Shown here piece by piece: positions 1 through 12,062 of a DNA stretch of 64,000 nucleotides (position 1 is its first letter; each line of letters starts with the position of its first letter). The notes beneath the pieces are model-generated. The model saw nothing but the letters and a program-made list of their open reading frames with translations. It was not told the DNA's origin and ran no database searches. This DNA is from Rhizopus arrhizus (taxonomy: Eukaryota > Mucoromycota > Mucoromycetes > Mucorales > Rhizopodaceae). The position numbers and the translations under genes are program-made. The stretch lies in contig JAKZZE010000034.1 in the NCBI GenBank assembly GCA_024220505.1, positions 248,001-312,000 on the forward strand, in the 5' to 3' direction.

Positions 1-1
1 T

Positions 2-3000
2 AAAAATCAACAGATTGATGTTCATTCCTTATGTAATCTACCAGAAGCCGTAGTAAAGTTAGATACTCCTCATGGAAAACATGCACACGTCCGGCAGTAT
101 CCTATTGCAAATAAGATGATGCCAATTTTTGATGAGGCTGTAAAAACATGGCTCGAGAACGGTGTCATTATACAGTAGCGGACAAAACTGGTGCACAAAA
201 CTTTTTTTTAGCTTTTAACTACCATTACCTGCTCATGGTAATTGCAATAGTCATGAAACTGTACTAGAAGGAGGATATACTAGTCATTGTAATCTATGTA
301 TGTTCTAAGCATGACATTGTTAAAACTGAGCGATAAGCGTGCTTTGAATTTATAAAATCTTATATTTTCTAGAAACCGCAAAAGTGGCTAAAATCTTAGA
401 CTTTATATAATCATCTCATCTCTTGATATTATCGGATATTCTTCTTTGCATATGCTAATAATATGCGTGTATATCATTTTCAGTAAAAGAACCCGGCTCT
501 TTAACTATTCTTTTCCAAAGATCATCGACCCTTTTTGATCTAGTGTCGTATCATCATACCTTTGCCATAAATTGCCACCTGGCATGCTTAAGCGGACTTA
601 GGCCGGGATTAGTGGCGGCTAAACTTGTAGCACAGAAGCGCTGTTATCAAATATTGAGTTTGTGACATGCGTTGACTTGTGCCTTGTGTCATTGTCATAC
701 TGAAACGAGAGATTACGACGTTTTAGACTGCTATACGCTAGGCTTTTGTGGTATGAAGTAAGCGAAATATATGTGTATATTTATGAGTTCATTATACCAT
801 CGTATACCTGACACACATATTCTGGTCCTCAATATCTAATACAGCCTTAAAACATAACAGAGCAGCCAGCATGCTTCATTGTTTGATCACCGTGAAAAAA
901 TCGCTCAGGTTGCTCGACTTGCTTTCAATATTAGTGTATACTATCTGCATCCATAATGTTCATATTTGTTTCATTGCTAAAGATAGCAGACTTTCAGCCC
1001 TCTATAGTATACAATGGCTTGTTGTGATACCACATTCATCGCTTTTTCCGACTTATACAGCTGATGAAATTCTTCGATTCCTTACTTCCGGACTCAAAAT
1101 CTAGCTTCCTACTGTGCCTTTAGACTGACAGTCTGCTAACACTGTATCTTAAGGTCCTCAAAATGTGCTGAGCATCAGGAACTGTGTGTAGCGGACCTTG
1201 TCCAAGCTCTAGGTTGATGACTGAACTAATAACTTTTCAGGCTAATAGCGGAATACCTTCATGATCACAAGACATTAAGTTTCTTTCTTCCCTCTTTCTC
1301 CTGTTGATTGTCCATTTAGAGATCCTTGTTACTCTAGAAATATCTGCTGTCGTACGAACTAGGCGTGTTCGAGATCTCAGAGTTTCGTTTTTACAGTTGC
1401 TTATTTTCTTAAACATATAAGGCTAGTACTTTGTTATAGTGAATAGGGTAAAAACAAAAGGGGGGACTCAATGGGAAATACAAAATAAGTACAGTTTTAT
1501 ATATTTTTTAAGAGCTACTAAAATTTACTAATATGCTGTGAAATCTGAAAGCAAACGGGAGAGATATGGGGAAAATTGAAAGAAGGCTAGACAAGCACTA
1601 CATTTTTGGCGAAAATTGAAATATGCAAAAAAATCACTAAAAATGACCTTATGCCTGGGGGATGTCCGGCACAGTTCCGGTTTACATATCATAATGTATA
1701 TTTTGGACTGTCTTTCAGATGGTATATGCCACAAAAGTCGCAGACATATGGCGGAGATACAATGTTGATTTTAATTTTTGTGCACCAGTTTTGTCCGCTA
1801 CTGTACGTGCGCCACCCTCACCATGGAATAGTCCTATCACATTTGCTCCAAAAAAGGATGCAAATGGTAATCCCACTGATTACAGACCGTGTATTGATCC
1901 TCGTAAAATCAATGCTCTACTGGAGTCCGATAACTATCCATTACCATTGATTGATGATATTTTCCATGACCTTGCTGGTTCTACCATTTTTACTTCACTT
2001 GATCTCAAAAGTGCATTTCATCGATTACCAATTCGTAAATCAGATCAAGTCAAAACTACTTTTACTCACAGAAACAAACAATACATGTTTCGTTCAGCAC
2101 CATTCGGATTGAAACATGTCTCCAGTCATTTCATGCGCATCATGAACCTCATTCTCAATGATCTACCCAATGTTCATGTGTACGTGGATGATATTGTGAT
2201 TGGCACTCCAGGTGATTCCATGGAAAAACATTGTCAAGCCGTTAGTGCTGTCATTGATAGACTCACTCAACATAACATGATCCTCAATCCTCAGAAATGT
2301 CACTTTGGCAAAAGAAGTGTTCATCTGTTGGGTTTCTGCATTTCTGAAAAAGGGAAAAGCTTGGATCCACGCAAATTGACAAATATTGCTGACTGGCCCC
2401 GCCCTAAAACCGGCAGAGAAATGATGCAATGGTTGGGCACTGTCAACTACTTCCGTGCACATATCCCTTGTGCTGCCACACTCACTGCTCCTCTAGATGC
2501 GTTACGAAATGTTGCGTTCATCGATGATATTAACTGGACACCTGAACTGCAAGTTCACTTTCAAAGCATCAAGGACATATTATGTTCCAACGTTGTTTTG
2601 AGTCCTTACGATCCTGCTAAGTCTCTCTACGTTGCCACTGATGCATCCAACACTGGGATCGGTGCAGTTCTGTTCCAAAAATTTGACGAAAAACAGTCGG
2701 ATGGACTCACTGTTACCACCATCAGATACCTAGGCTTCATGGCACGTTATTTATCCCAATCTGAGCGAAACTATTCTGTCACTCGACGTGAACTTCTCGC
2801 TATTGTGTTTGCTTTGAAAAAGTTTCACAAATTTTTATATGGTCATCACTTTACCTTATATTCTGATCATCGAGCGCTCACATACTTGTTCACATCAGAT
2901 GAACTCAACCCCATGATGGTGGGTTGGATGGACACATTGTTGTCCTATGATTTTGACATCATCCATATACCCGGTGTACAAAACGTTTTACCTGATGCTC

Positions 3001-4784
3001 TTTCACGTCTTTTTCCACCTGAAAAAGAACTGGCAGGGGGTGATTCTAATAGTAGCACAGTAAAACACCAAAACCTTGCTTACAAACCAAATCTAAAAAA
3101 GGAACATGAATTAAAAATGAAAAAAGAGAACCGAAAAGTGTTCTATGTACAAAGTCCTACCAAATTCAGTGACAAGGACTATATCACTCCACCATATGAG
3201 GATCGACAAGAGATTCTTGATGGAGTCCATAAATTCGGACACTTTAGAGCTGATCATATTGTGAAATCAATCCATAACCAAAACCTACATTGGCCAAACT
3301 TATTAGCTGATGCAGTAAATTATGTAAGCAAGTGCAATACCTGTCAAAAGTACAATATTGCTAAAAAGGGTTATAATCCTCATCGACCTGTCTACGCTTA
3401 TGTTCCTGGGGATGCCTATGCTTTTGATTTAATTGGGCCCTTTCAATCTAGTAGCAACATGTATACATATGTGTTGATTCTAGTCGACATTTGCACCAGA
3501 TTCTGCGTGTTGAAACCCCTAGTAGACAAAAAGGCAAAAACCGTTGCAGGTGCCATGGTTGATACATTTTCTTTACTCGGCTATCCTAGACACTTTGTAT
3601 GTAGCGATAACGGCTCTGAATTCAAAAATGAAATTTTAGAGAATCTATTCAATGCAATGGGTATCGACAAAAGATATACCACTCCTTACCATCCCTCAGC
3701 AAATGGAGCTGCTGAACGTTATGTTCAATCTGCTAAAAAAATATTAGCAAAGTTCCTTGAAGGTGCCACTGAAGATTGGCATCATTACATTCCATCTGTA
3801 CAGCTCATGATCAACAATAAGATCTCCACACGCTTGCAGACCACACCCTTTTCATTGATGTTTGCTCGCAACATAAATGACTTCATTGAATACAGGGATG
3901 ATGCTGGTGAATTAAAAAAGAAGGAGTACATGCCGCACGATGAGTTGTTGAAAAGAATAGACTACATGTCGCAAGTGGTCTTCCCTGCTATACAGGATAG
4001 AACCGACCTTTACACCAAAAGGCAAAAAGAAAAAGCTGACAGCAAAAATCGTCAGTCCACATTCCCGGAAGGAAGTTACGTAATGGTGCGTGACAGAGAG
4101 CAGTACAATAGTCTCTCCCCGGCTTACAAAGGTCCATATCGTGTTGTACGTCAAGTACAAGGTGGTGCTTATATACTTCGTGATGTTGACGAAACGCTCA
4201 TGTCTCGAAATTATTCTCCAGAAGAATTAAAGATCATTTCACAGGATGAAGTCATTCCAAAAGATGAATTGTACGAAATGGAGGCAATCATCAATCATAG
4301 AGGCGAACCTGGAAACAGGGAATATCTCGTACGCTGGAAAAATTACAGCAAAGACGATGATAGCTGGTTAACTGCTGAAGCATTTACTGATCCCGAGTCC
4401 ATTAACATTTATTGGCGCAAACTGGGTAAATCCATAAACCAAAAGGGTGAAGTAGTAAAAAAGAAAAACAATGAGGCTGAAAAGAATAAAAAGCAAAAAT
4501 TGCCCTCAGACTACACCCCTAGTAAATTATTGACTACGACAAGCATGAATGAACAGTCAAAGTCTGGAATCATGTCGCACAATAGACAATCTCACAATAC
4601 AAAAGAAAAAAAGAAACGCCAATCCAAACGTAATGGCAACACTTTATCCAGATATCCCAAACGAAGACTACACCAAAATCAAGAAAGCTCTGATCGAAGA
4701 ACAGATCATCATGAAGGCTTCGTAAAAAATACCGTGACTGCAAATAATAATCTTAGGCACAGTAAGCGCATTAAGAGAAATTAG
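2..4784 (+). pseudogene. pol: gypsy pol polyprotein, split by a Tc1-like insertion
   Basis: The reading frame runs 2-172 and resumes at 1806; the intervening element and one TA copy are the only break. Visible domains in order are: the start of RT with the SPW.SP...DYRPCIDPR motif just after the break; the RT active site VYVDDIVIG (about 2178-2204); RNase H (ATDASNTGIGAVL and the later YSDHRALTYL); the integrase H-H-C-C zinc motif (HKFGH...CNTCQKY, about 3225-3350); the integrase core with D (AFDLIGP), D (CSDNGSEF) and E (GAAERYVQ); and a chromodomain (YEMEAIINHRG...YLVRWKNY, about 4275-4420). The C-terminus is Lys-rich. Only the insertion disables it, so the gypsy copy is young. Confidence 0.88.
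173..1803 (-). mobile_element. Tc1/mariner-like element, decayed copy inside gypsy pol
   Basis: Both ends carry the same inverted terminal repeat of 28 bp beginning CAGTAGCGGACAAAACTGG, and the element is flanked by TA (171-172 and 1804-1805), the target duplication of this superfamily. Comparison with the copy at 5166-7124 shows it lies in the opposite orientation: the conserved 5' region (about 1530-1735) and fragments of transposase C-terminus (about 485-600) both read on the minus strand. The transposase frame is full of stops. Length is 1631 bp. It was probably mobilised in trans, because the surrounding pol gene is still open while this element is ruined. Confidence 0.9.
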
Positions 4785-4860
4785 GTCACACAAAAATTTA
4801 TAGCTGTTCAAACACTTCCCATTCAACTTCCAAACGTTGATACCAACTGGTAGGGGATGA

Positions 4861-5070
4861 TGTCGTGTTTGGTCATTAATGATGTCTTTATTTATTATTT
4901 TATGATTGATCTCAGTCAAGCCTACGTCAGACTATATAATTAATAGTCAGACAATATAATCCAGGGTTCATTCTAAATTATTAGTTCCTCTCCTTTTTCT
5001 TACTCAATAAATAGTAGTTGTTAGCTATTGACTTGTTACTGTTTTCATATTATAAGTACCAAATATCTCA
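4861..5070 (+). repeat. 3' LTR of the gypsy element
   Basis: The repeat starts TGTCGTGTTT directly after the purine-rich tract and ends in AAATATCTCA, so it has TG...CA ends. It is 210 bp long. An AATAAATAG near 5005 may serve in polyadenylation. The pairing 5' LTR is not in the window, so the boundaries rest on similarity to the solo LTR at 6443-6776. Confidence 0.7.
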
Positions 5071-5533
5071 GACTTTACCAATATAGTCCTCTCAGTACCG
5101 GAAGATGAGGAGACATTTCATGATGCAAGTTCCAACTTTGATAATAACCTCTGAAGAAGCATATACAGTAGCGGACAAAACTGGTGCACAAAAATTAAAA
5201 TCATCATTACATCTCCGCTACATGCTTGTGTCTTTTGTGGCATATACCATCTGAAAGACAGTCTAAAATATACATTATGCTATGTAAAGCGGACCTATGC
5301 CGGGCATCCTTCAGGCATAAGGTCATTTTTAGGGATTTTTCGAATATTTCAATTTTCGCCAAAAATGTAGTACTTGTTTATCCTTCTTTCGAATTTATCC
5401 ATTTCTTTGTAGTTCACAGTAAAATTTCATAATACACTAGTGCATTCCGATGGCTTATAAAAGATATATAAACCCTTGCCTAATTTGCATTTCTCATTGA
5501 ATCTCACTTTCTTGCTTTTACCCTATTCATTAT

Positions 5534-6901
5534 GACAAAGTACCAGTACTCTATGCCCAAAAAATTAGCTACGGCAAAAAAGAAGCTGTGAAATCTGGAA
5601 TACGCTCAGGTCGCACGACAATGGATATTTCTAGAGCAACGAGAATCTCTAAATGGACGATAAAGAGGATAAAGAAGAAAGAAAAGAACATGAAAACTCA
5701 TGACCGTGGTGGTCGACCGCTTGTAGTCAGCAAAATAACTAGTGCAATCATCCGCCTAAAGTTTCGACAAGGTCTCTTAGGCACAGCTTCCGATGCTCAG
5801 CTCTTTTTGAGATCCTTAGGTTACAATATGAGCAAACGGTCGGTCATAAGGCTTCTTCGAAAGCTAGGTTTCAAGTCTGGACTTAAGACACACAAGCCTT
5901 TCATCAGCTATCCAAACCAGAAAAAGCAAATAAAATGGTGTCGTGACAAAGCATCATGGACTGTGGAGGACTGGAAGTCTGTGGTCTTCAGTGATAAAAC
6001 AAAGATCAATGTTTGGGGTGCCGAGGGTATATGCTACTATTGGAAGCAAGTCGAGAAACCTTGGCGATCTTTTCATTCTGATCAAATAATGAAGCACGGT
6101 GGAGGCTCTATTATGCTTTGGGGCTGTATTACATCTCGAAGACCAGAATATGCTTGTCGAGTATACGATGGTGCAATGGACTCACAAGTCTACACGCATA
6201 TTTTGTCCACTACGTACCGAGAAAGCCTAGCATATTACGGTCTGAAACATCGTGATATCTTCTTTCAGCATGATAATGACCCAAAACACAAGTCAAGGCA
6301 CACAACTAAATGGATATCTGATAATGGGATATCGGTATTAAAAGATTGGCCGCCACAAAATCCCATTGAGCACGTTTGGCGGCAGTTAAAGTCAAAGCTA
6401 TCTCGATACGATACCAGACCCAAAAGTATAGATGATCTTTGGTGTCGTATTTACCTCATTAAATACTATTATTCGTATGAGATTACTCAGATCTTATATA
6501 AGAAATAACAAGTACTGAATACATAATATCACTTATTACATATTCCTTAAAAGCTCATATACAATGTTTATATTGTTCAAGCTCAATACTAAAATTGACC
6601 TTGAACTCACTTCGGTCCCTGAATAATTTCATTTCCTATATAAAGGCGTAGTTTGATTAAATGGGTTCTCTCTCTCGTCTTGAAATCTAATAAAGAGGTT
6701 ACATAGAGACTCATTCACTAGTTTTCAAGTACTATTTCCTTTCTTTTTTCTCACTTTATTATCTGCAAATATCTCATTTGGAAAAGGATTGATAAAGAGT
6801 GGAACTCTTTTGCTAAAACTGATATTCAGCCATACCACGAAAGCATGCCAAAGCGAATTGCTGCTGTTATCAAACGAAGAGGCAATTATACGAATTTTTA
6901 G
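5534..6901 (+). pseudogene. Tc1-like DDE transposase, broken
   Basis: A helix-turn-helix part (RTTMDISRATRISKWTIKRI) and a GGRP linker precede a DDE core: FSDKTKINVWG holds the first Asp, FFQHDNDPKH the second, NPIEHVW the Glu. About 29 residues separate the second Asp and the Glu where the family has 34; the usual WP.QSPDLNPIE box lacks its SPDL, so about four residues were lost in frame. The frame is then interrupted after DDLW by the solo LTR and resumes at about 6782 (KRIDKEW...ESMPKRIAAVIKRRG) to a stop at 6899-6901. Upstream of 5588 the first ATG (5532) is out of frame, so the start is unclear. Confidence 0.85.
6443..6776 (+). repeat. solo LTR inserted in the Tc1 transposase
   Basis: The 334-bp segment starts TGTCGTATTT and ends AAATATCTCA and is flanked by a direct 5-bp duplication, TTTGG at 6438-6442 and 6777-6781. 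Inside are a TATA-like CTATATAAAGGC (about 6637) and an AATAAAG (about 6690). Its ends match the gypsy 3' LTR at 4861-5070, so it belongs to the same or a sister family, although it is about 120 bp longer. Removing it with one TTTGG rejoins the transposase frame. Confidence 0.88.
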
Positions 6902-7126
6902 GTTTTAACTATTTTTATGGTTTTTTTAAAAATATGTATTCTTATAAATAAAGAACCTGTTACTCCCTCATTTTTAGCAATACAATTATTGAACTTCGCG
7001 TAAGTTGCAAGGTTTAGTATGTCTTCTATCTGGTATAGTTTCATAGCTATCGCAACTAACATGAGCAAGAACTGGTAGTTAAAAGCCGAAAAAAAGTTTT
7101 GTGCACCAGTTTTGTCCGCTACTGTA

Positions 7127-9337
7127 TATTATTCTTCCTTGTGTTTGTCCGACGGTTTCAGGTTGTTTAGGAAAGGGGAGTTTTAGGTAAAATGTAATAT
7201 AGCAACAAAGATAAAGAAATACTATTAGAACTTGGTATCTCTTTATTAAGTTAAGATAACTATTAATTTTGATTCTACATGTAAAAAGTGAGAGTATTTA
7301 TAGACATGATACGGATAAAGAATTAGGACAGATTTATAATCAACTTGACAGAATAGATGATTACTATTTCTAATTATTAGTTTAGCCTGTTCCTAGCTTG
7401 TATTGTCAATTATGCTATTGGGATGGTTTCAGATATAACTATTTAAGGAGACGGTACGGATGAATATAAAGGCTTTTAGTTCCGTGATTGGATATCATTG
7501 CTAACAATAATATCTCAGTCAGGATAAATGTTTTCATGACTAATGATGATCCGGTAAGTAATCGTCATTCCCTATTCAACATGCTCATATTATTAATAAA
7601 CTATATTACAACCATGTCATCTTATTTGACTATGTGAAGTTAATATGAAAATCTAATCAAAATATTTTATTGATCTGTGTTGGGAATAATGTTATAAATG
7701 ATTCCGTTATGTCAACATATTATTCAGGATCATATCTGATTCCTTTTACTAAAATAAAGTGACTATAATCCTATGTATCCTTAAAAATTTTATTTACTTT
7801 ATTTTTCTTTGAATAAATTTATCAACTATCCTTTTAAAAAGCTCTTTTGATACTCTATTATAACTACAAAGTCAAGTCCTTTGTGTTATGTTCTGGTAAA
7901 GTAATTAAGGATAACAATAAAAACCAAAGAATACTTTTTGAGACTGAACTTTATTTAAGACAATCTTAATTGTTAAAAAGAAATCATTACAAAGTCTACT
8001 ATTTATATTCTTCTATCAGTTGGCGGGTAAATGAGTAGTTATGAGCGTAGATCCAATAATTGACATGTTTGATTGAAGAATGATCACTGAATCGATTATG
8101 AAAATTTTTAATTCGTTGTTTTATAGATCTTATTGTTCTTTAACTGATCTGGGAGAATTGTCCCGTCTTCATTGAGAGGAAAGATATATTTATATGAAAT
8201 GCCTCCAGTCAGATCAAAGTTGACTAGGTACCTGATCCATTATTATTCATTTACAGAATTGATGAATAGTAAAGATCATGACTTATTTATTGTTCATGTT
8301 TACTTTATAGAATGAATCTAATAGTGATAGTTTTATATAAAAAGAAGAAGATTATATTTTACTTAATAAAAATTTAAATTATTATCTTTTATCAATTTTA
8401 ATATACTTCTTTTAGTTGTGATTATTCAATGTCCGTTATGATCAGACGCTGTTCTACAACACTTTGAAGCTAACTATCTTCATTGTATCCCTTTTTATTT
8501 TATTTTTTTACTTTAAACAAACCTTTTTACGAATCAAAACAAGATTGATCAACTTTACAAGATCTGGTGGTCACTATATTAAGCGAATCACACCAAATCT
8601 AATTCACAAAAAGTCAATTCTTATATCAATTACAACTCAAATCTCTGCTTATTTAAACTTTAACTCAATAAACCCAAGCAATATTACAATACTTCTACCT
8701 ATAATTGTCATCCGCAATATAGTCGCAGTATAGTCGCAGCAATGCCGCAGTACTTTCAATATTAACATTATAGCAATATATAACAACATTACCTCCGCAG
8801 CAAATGTAAAATAGTATAAATAGACATTATCTTTATTAAATAAAATCAATCAATCTTTTATTACTTAATAAGTTATTAGTACCTTTGTTAATTACTATAA
8901 AAAGACTATTCGTGATCAAACACGACACAAGCTATGTCACATCTTTTGATCCTACTGTGACCAATATAAAGAAGCTTAAAAAAATGAAATTTTGGAACTG
9001 GAGAACAATTATGTTCACAATATGACCAAGTAAGCTAGAATATGGTGATGCCGATGACAAGCAAGAGAATGACAGTGACATAAACACAATTTTATTTTAA
9101 ATTGCTCAACTCAATTCAACCTAACAAAATGAATTCAGGATATTAATTCAAAAACATACAGAAACAATTCAAAAGACAAAAGCCTCACAAAACAAACTGT
9201 ATATAAATAAAAATCTTTTCTTTTTTTTTAACACGACTACCTAACAATAGATTACTTTCTTCATCTTTTTTTAATCGAATACTATATTTTTTATTTTTTA
9301 ATCAAGAACAAATCCCTTGAAGCACATACTTCATTGT
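7127..9337. other. AT-rich non-coding stretch with LTR-like relics
   Basis: No convincing gene is visible. A short motif group (AAAGAATACTTTTTGAGACTGAACTTTATTT) recurs in diverged form near 7205-7255, 7920-7965 and 9845-9890, followed each time by a TATTTATA-like box. This suggests three relics of one LTR or other dispersed repeat. The small open frame at 8464-8733 has no recognisable domain and a biased, AT-driven composition. Confidence 0.4.
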
Positions 9338-10360
9338 GTTGCAGAACAATAATTGGTCGTAGTTGACATTGATAAATATAAGTCTTAATACAAGATCATA
9401 ATTAAATAAAATAAAAATATAAGTTTATTTAAATAAGATCATACAATCAATTCCAATTAAACATGTTCTTTTAGAATATGTTTTGTATTAATGAGAGTTC
9501 TTTGATAAGAAGAAGTATCAACTAAAATAACAAGATCCAATCCAATATCAGGAATATTGCTAATCTTTCATATAATTGAAATAACGCGTAAAATAGCCTT
9601 ACTCAAATCAGCGAGGAATTCCCAGAATAAAAGATAATCTATGACAGACATACAAAAGAACAAATGAAAAGTTTTCATAATCATAATTATAGATGACACT
9701 TGATAAAGTACCTGAATATTAGAAGAACGCTTACAATAGAAGATATCAAGCCACTCACTCAATAAGATATAAATACCAGCCTTCAGTTAGAATTATTGTA
9801 TAATGGTAATAATTATTTAGGAAAAGATAAAAACAAAGATCAAGAAACAGTTTGGATGCTTTTTGAGACTGATCTTTATTTCAGTTTAAGCTAAAGTAAA
9901 AATTATTCTAATTGAAGGCAGGTATTTATATCTTATTGAGTGAGTGGCTTGATATCTTCTATTGTAAGCGTTCTTCTAATATTCAGGTACTTTATCAAGT
10001 GTCATCTATAATTATGATTATGAAAACTTTTCATTTGTTCTTTTGTATGTCTGTCATAGATTATCTTTTATTCTGGGAATTCCTCGCTGATTTGAGTAAG
10101 GCTATTTTACGCGTTATTTCAATTATATGAAAGATTAGCAATATTCCTGATATTGGATTGGATCTTGTTATTTTAGTTGATACTTCTTCTTATCAAAGAA
10201 CTCTCATTAATACAAAACATATTCTAAAAGAACATGTTTAATTGGAATTGATTGTATGATCTTATTTAAATAAACTTATATTTTTATTTTATTTAATTAT
10301 GATCTTGTATTAAGACTTATATTTATCAATGTCAACTACGACCAATTATTGTTCTGCAAC
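9338..10360. repeat. fold-back inverted repeat, two 460-bp arms and 103-bp loop
   Basis: Bases 9338-9797 and 9901-10360 are reverse complements of equal length, with a spacer at 9798-9900. The outer ends (GTTGCAGAACAATAATTGG) match exactly and the 64-codon stretch inside each arm translates identically, so the outer arms are near identical; a few mismatches appear next to the loop. The loop holds one of the LTR-like relics described for 7127-9337. Transcribed, this would fold into a long hairpin. I see no domain in the arm-encoded peptide and do not call it a gene. Confidence 0.88.
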
Positions 10361-10544
10361 GTACTCTTGGACTTCGGATTCTTTAGCTCTTTTTGTTTAT
10401 AGGAGGCGTAGAAATAACCTTTTATTATGGATTGCAGCTACAAACAAAAACATATGCTTATGATTATCAAGCAAATTATTCATTTAATATTTCATTAAAA
10501 AACGATTTATAAACGCTTCAAATACTATTTAATAAATATTCATT

Positions 10545-12062
10545 TTACTGCCTTGTTTCTCCACCGATACCACCAAATTTGAAATAGTTATTTTGTAATT
10601 CTGGCAATATTCTATCAAAATTTTCCGTAATTGCATCTGGTTCACCTTCACGATGAGTAAAGTCCATACATGCTTGTCCATTTCCAGAAACATAGAACTC
10701 TGGCTTAATCCATGTGTTTGAATGTGAGAATGTAGAGCGTTTTACTAGGTCCCAAGGATGCTCAATATTATTGGGCATTCCGGGGCTTGGCTTTATAAAA
10801 TTTTGTTTATCTGTTATTTTAAGCAAGTTTGCGTGAACAAAAAGTAGGTAATCTTCTGTAGTTGATGGATAGTATTGAATCATAGTGTGTCCACAAAAAC
10901 GGTCACCTACCATTGTACCCGCCATACCAAGAAATGTTTCAACCATATGATATGGTGCACTTAATGCTTGCCAAGCATATTTAAACGTATCTTTATCCCC
11001 ATTTAAGAATTGGAAGTATATTTCATATTGATCCTGCATATACCAAGCCAATTGAAGAGGTAGCCATGACTTTTCTTTATTGATGACCATTTGTCCAGAC
11101 TGTAAGGTTATATTAATATTCATATACTTTATATATATATATATATATACCTCCTGTTCCCATTCATCATTACAAGATATTTGTAAAATCTCAAATATTT
11201 TATTCTCTCCATGTGTTTTCCTATTTTAAAATGTAGATATGTATGAGAAAGAATATAAAAAGATGTGTATGTTATGAATACCAAAAGTCAGGCCAAAACA
11301 AGGCTCCAGTCTTTTTATATTCTGGTGTGTCAAATAAAAAAGTTGGATCACGAGCAGGAATATTATCAGAGTCCAAATACAAGACTTCTTTGAATGCTGA
11401 ATTAATTATTGCTGCAGCTTTAATTTGGAATCTAATAAACACATGCGTAAATATACTGGTATTATATTGTTTTCCTATTTTTCTTGTTACTGTTTGTCAG
11501 CATCTCTTCTATGTTCAATCGGTCGGGGCAAATTTGAATACGATAAATCTCTTGCAGTAGCGCCCAAAGCTGTCAATTCATTTATCATAAGAGCAGAGGG
11601 CTTTTCATCAGACAAGTGCCACACTTCAATATTCAAATCACAGTGATGCATATGTCTTAGAAGCTTTATGGTTGTCAACGCGCGTTGAAATGTATCTTTA
11701 TTACCAGCCACAAGAACGATGCCTTTTCCTACAAAATTTGGTACGCTGCTTTCTTCATTAACAGATGTAATAAATCGCTGCCAGCGCTTTCTATATACAT
11801 CCATTGTCTTGTCGCTAAGTCGTTTCCAGAAGTCGATATGTGCTCTTGTGTGGTTTGGGTCTGTGTTTCTGATGACAATAGCTGTATTACAAACATCTTT
11901 GGTTATTTTTTGTTGTCTAAATAGGCTGCTGTCAACATCATTTTCAACTTTTGTGTTTGTCACTGATATCTTATTTGAAGCAGAGTACAAACAAAAGGCA
12001 ATAAAAAAAGTAAATGATGCTATCAATAATAAAATCCTGAACCTCGTGCCGCTGTATGTCAT
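10545..12062 (-). CDS. MNN1/MNN2-type alpha-mannosyltransferase (GT71)
   Basis: Predicted type II Golgi membrane enzyme that adds mannose to cell-wall and secretory glycoproteins. Four exons (12062-11491, 11431-11282, 11220-11151, 11099-10545) give 448 residues. A short N-tail is followed by a membrane anchor (about residues 9-27, FRILLLIASFTFFIAFCLY). The GT71 opening GKGIVLVAGNKDTFQRAL lies near residue 112, and a DxD-type metal site in LDSDNIPARDPTFLF sits in exon 2. The C-terminal half has DFW, LPLQLAWYMQDQYEIYF and GDRFCGHTMIQYYP, as expected of the family. Introns are 59, 61 and 51 nt. Exon 3 is only 70 nt but keeps the frame. Donor specificity (alpha-1,2 or alpha-1,3) cannot be told. 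Confidence 0.88.

Larger units (their letters stand above)
1..5070 (+). mobile_element. Ty3/gypsy chromovirus, 5' part outside window
   Basis: This is an LTR retrotransposon whose 5' LTR, gag and protease lie upstream of the window. What remains is reverse transcriptase, RNase H, integrase and a chromodomain, then a purine-rich tract (GGTAGGGGA, about 4849-4857) and a 3' LTR. The chromodomain places it among the chromoviruses. The pol frame is open except where a Tc1-like element sits at 173-1803. The LTR end at 5070 was fixed by comparison with a related solo LTR at 6443-6776, which starts (TGTCGT) and ends (CAAATATCTCA, here preceded by A) in nearly the same way. The 5-bp target duplication cannot be tested because the 5' end is not here. 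Confidence 0.9.
5166..7124 (+). mobile_element. Tc1/mariner-like element, second copy
   Basis: The same 28-bp terminal inverted repeats as the copy at 173-1803 bound this 1959-bp element, with TA on each side (5164-5165 and 7125-7126). It lies about 95 bp beyond the gypsy 3' LTR, so it sits in host DNA, not in the retrotransposon. It holds a transposase gene broken by a 334-bp solo LTR. Without that LTR it would be about 1620 bp, close to the other copy. Confidence 0.92.

Noticed and set aside
1719..1803. An upstream Met at 1719 as the start of pol
   Set aside because: These codons lie in the terminal repeat region of the inserted Tc1-like element; the true frame comes from 2-172.
9568..10130. 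Identical 64-72-residue hydrophobic peptides in both arms of the fold-back repeat
   Set aside because: Identity follows from the arms being copies; there is no domain, no promoter evidence and the hydrophobicity follows from AT-rich codons.
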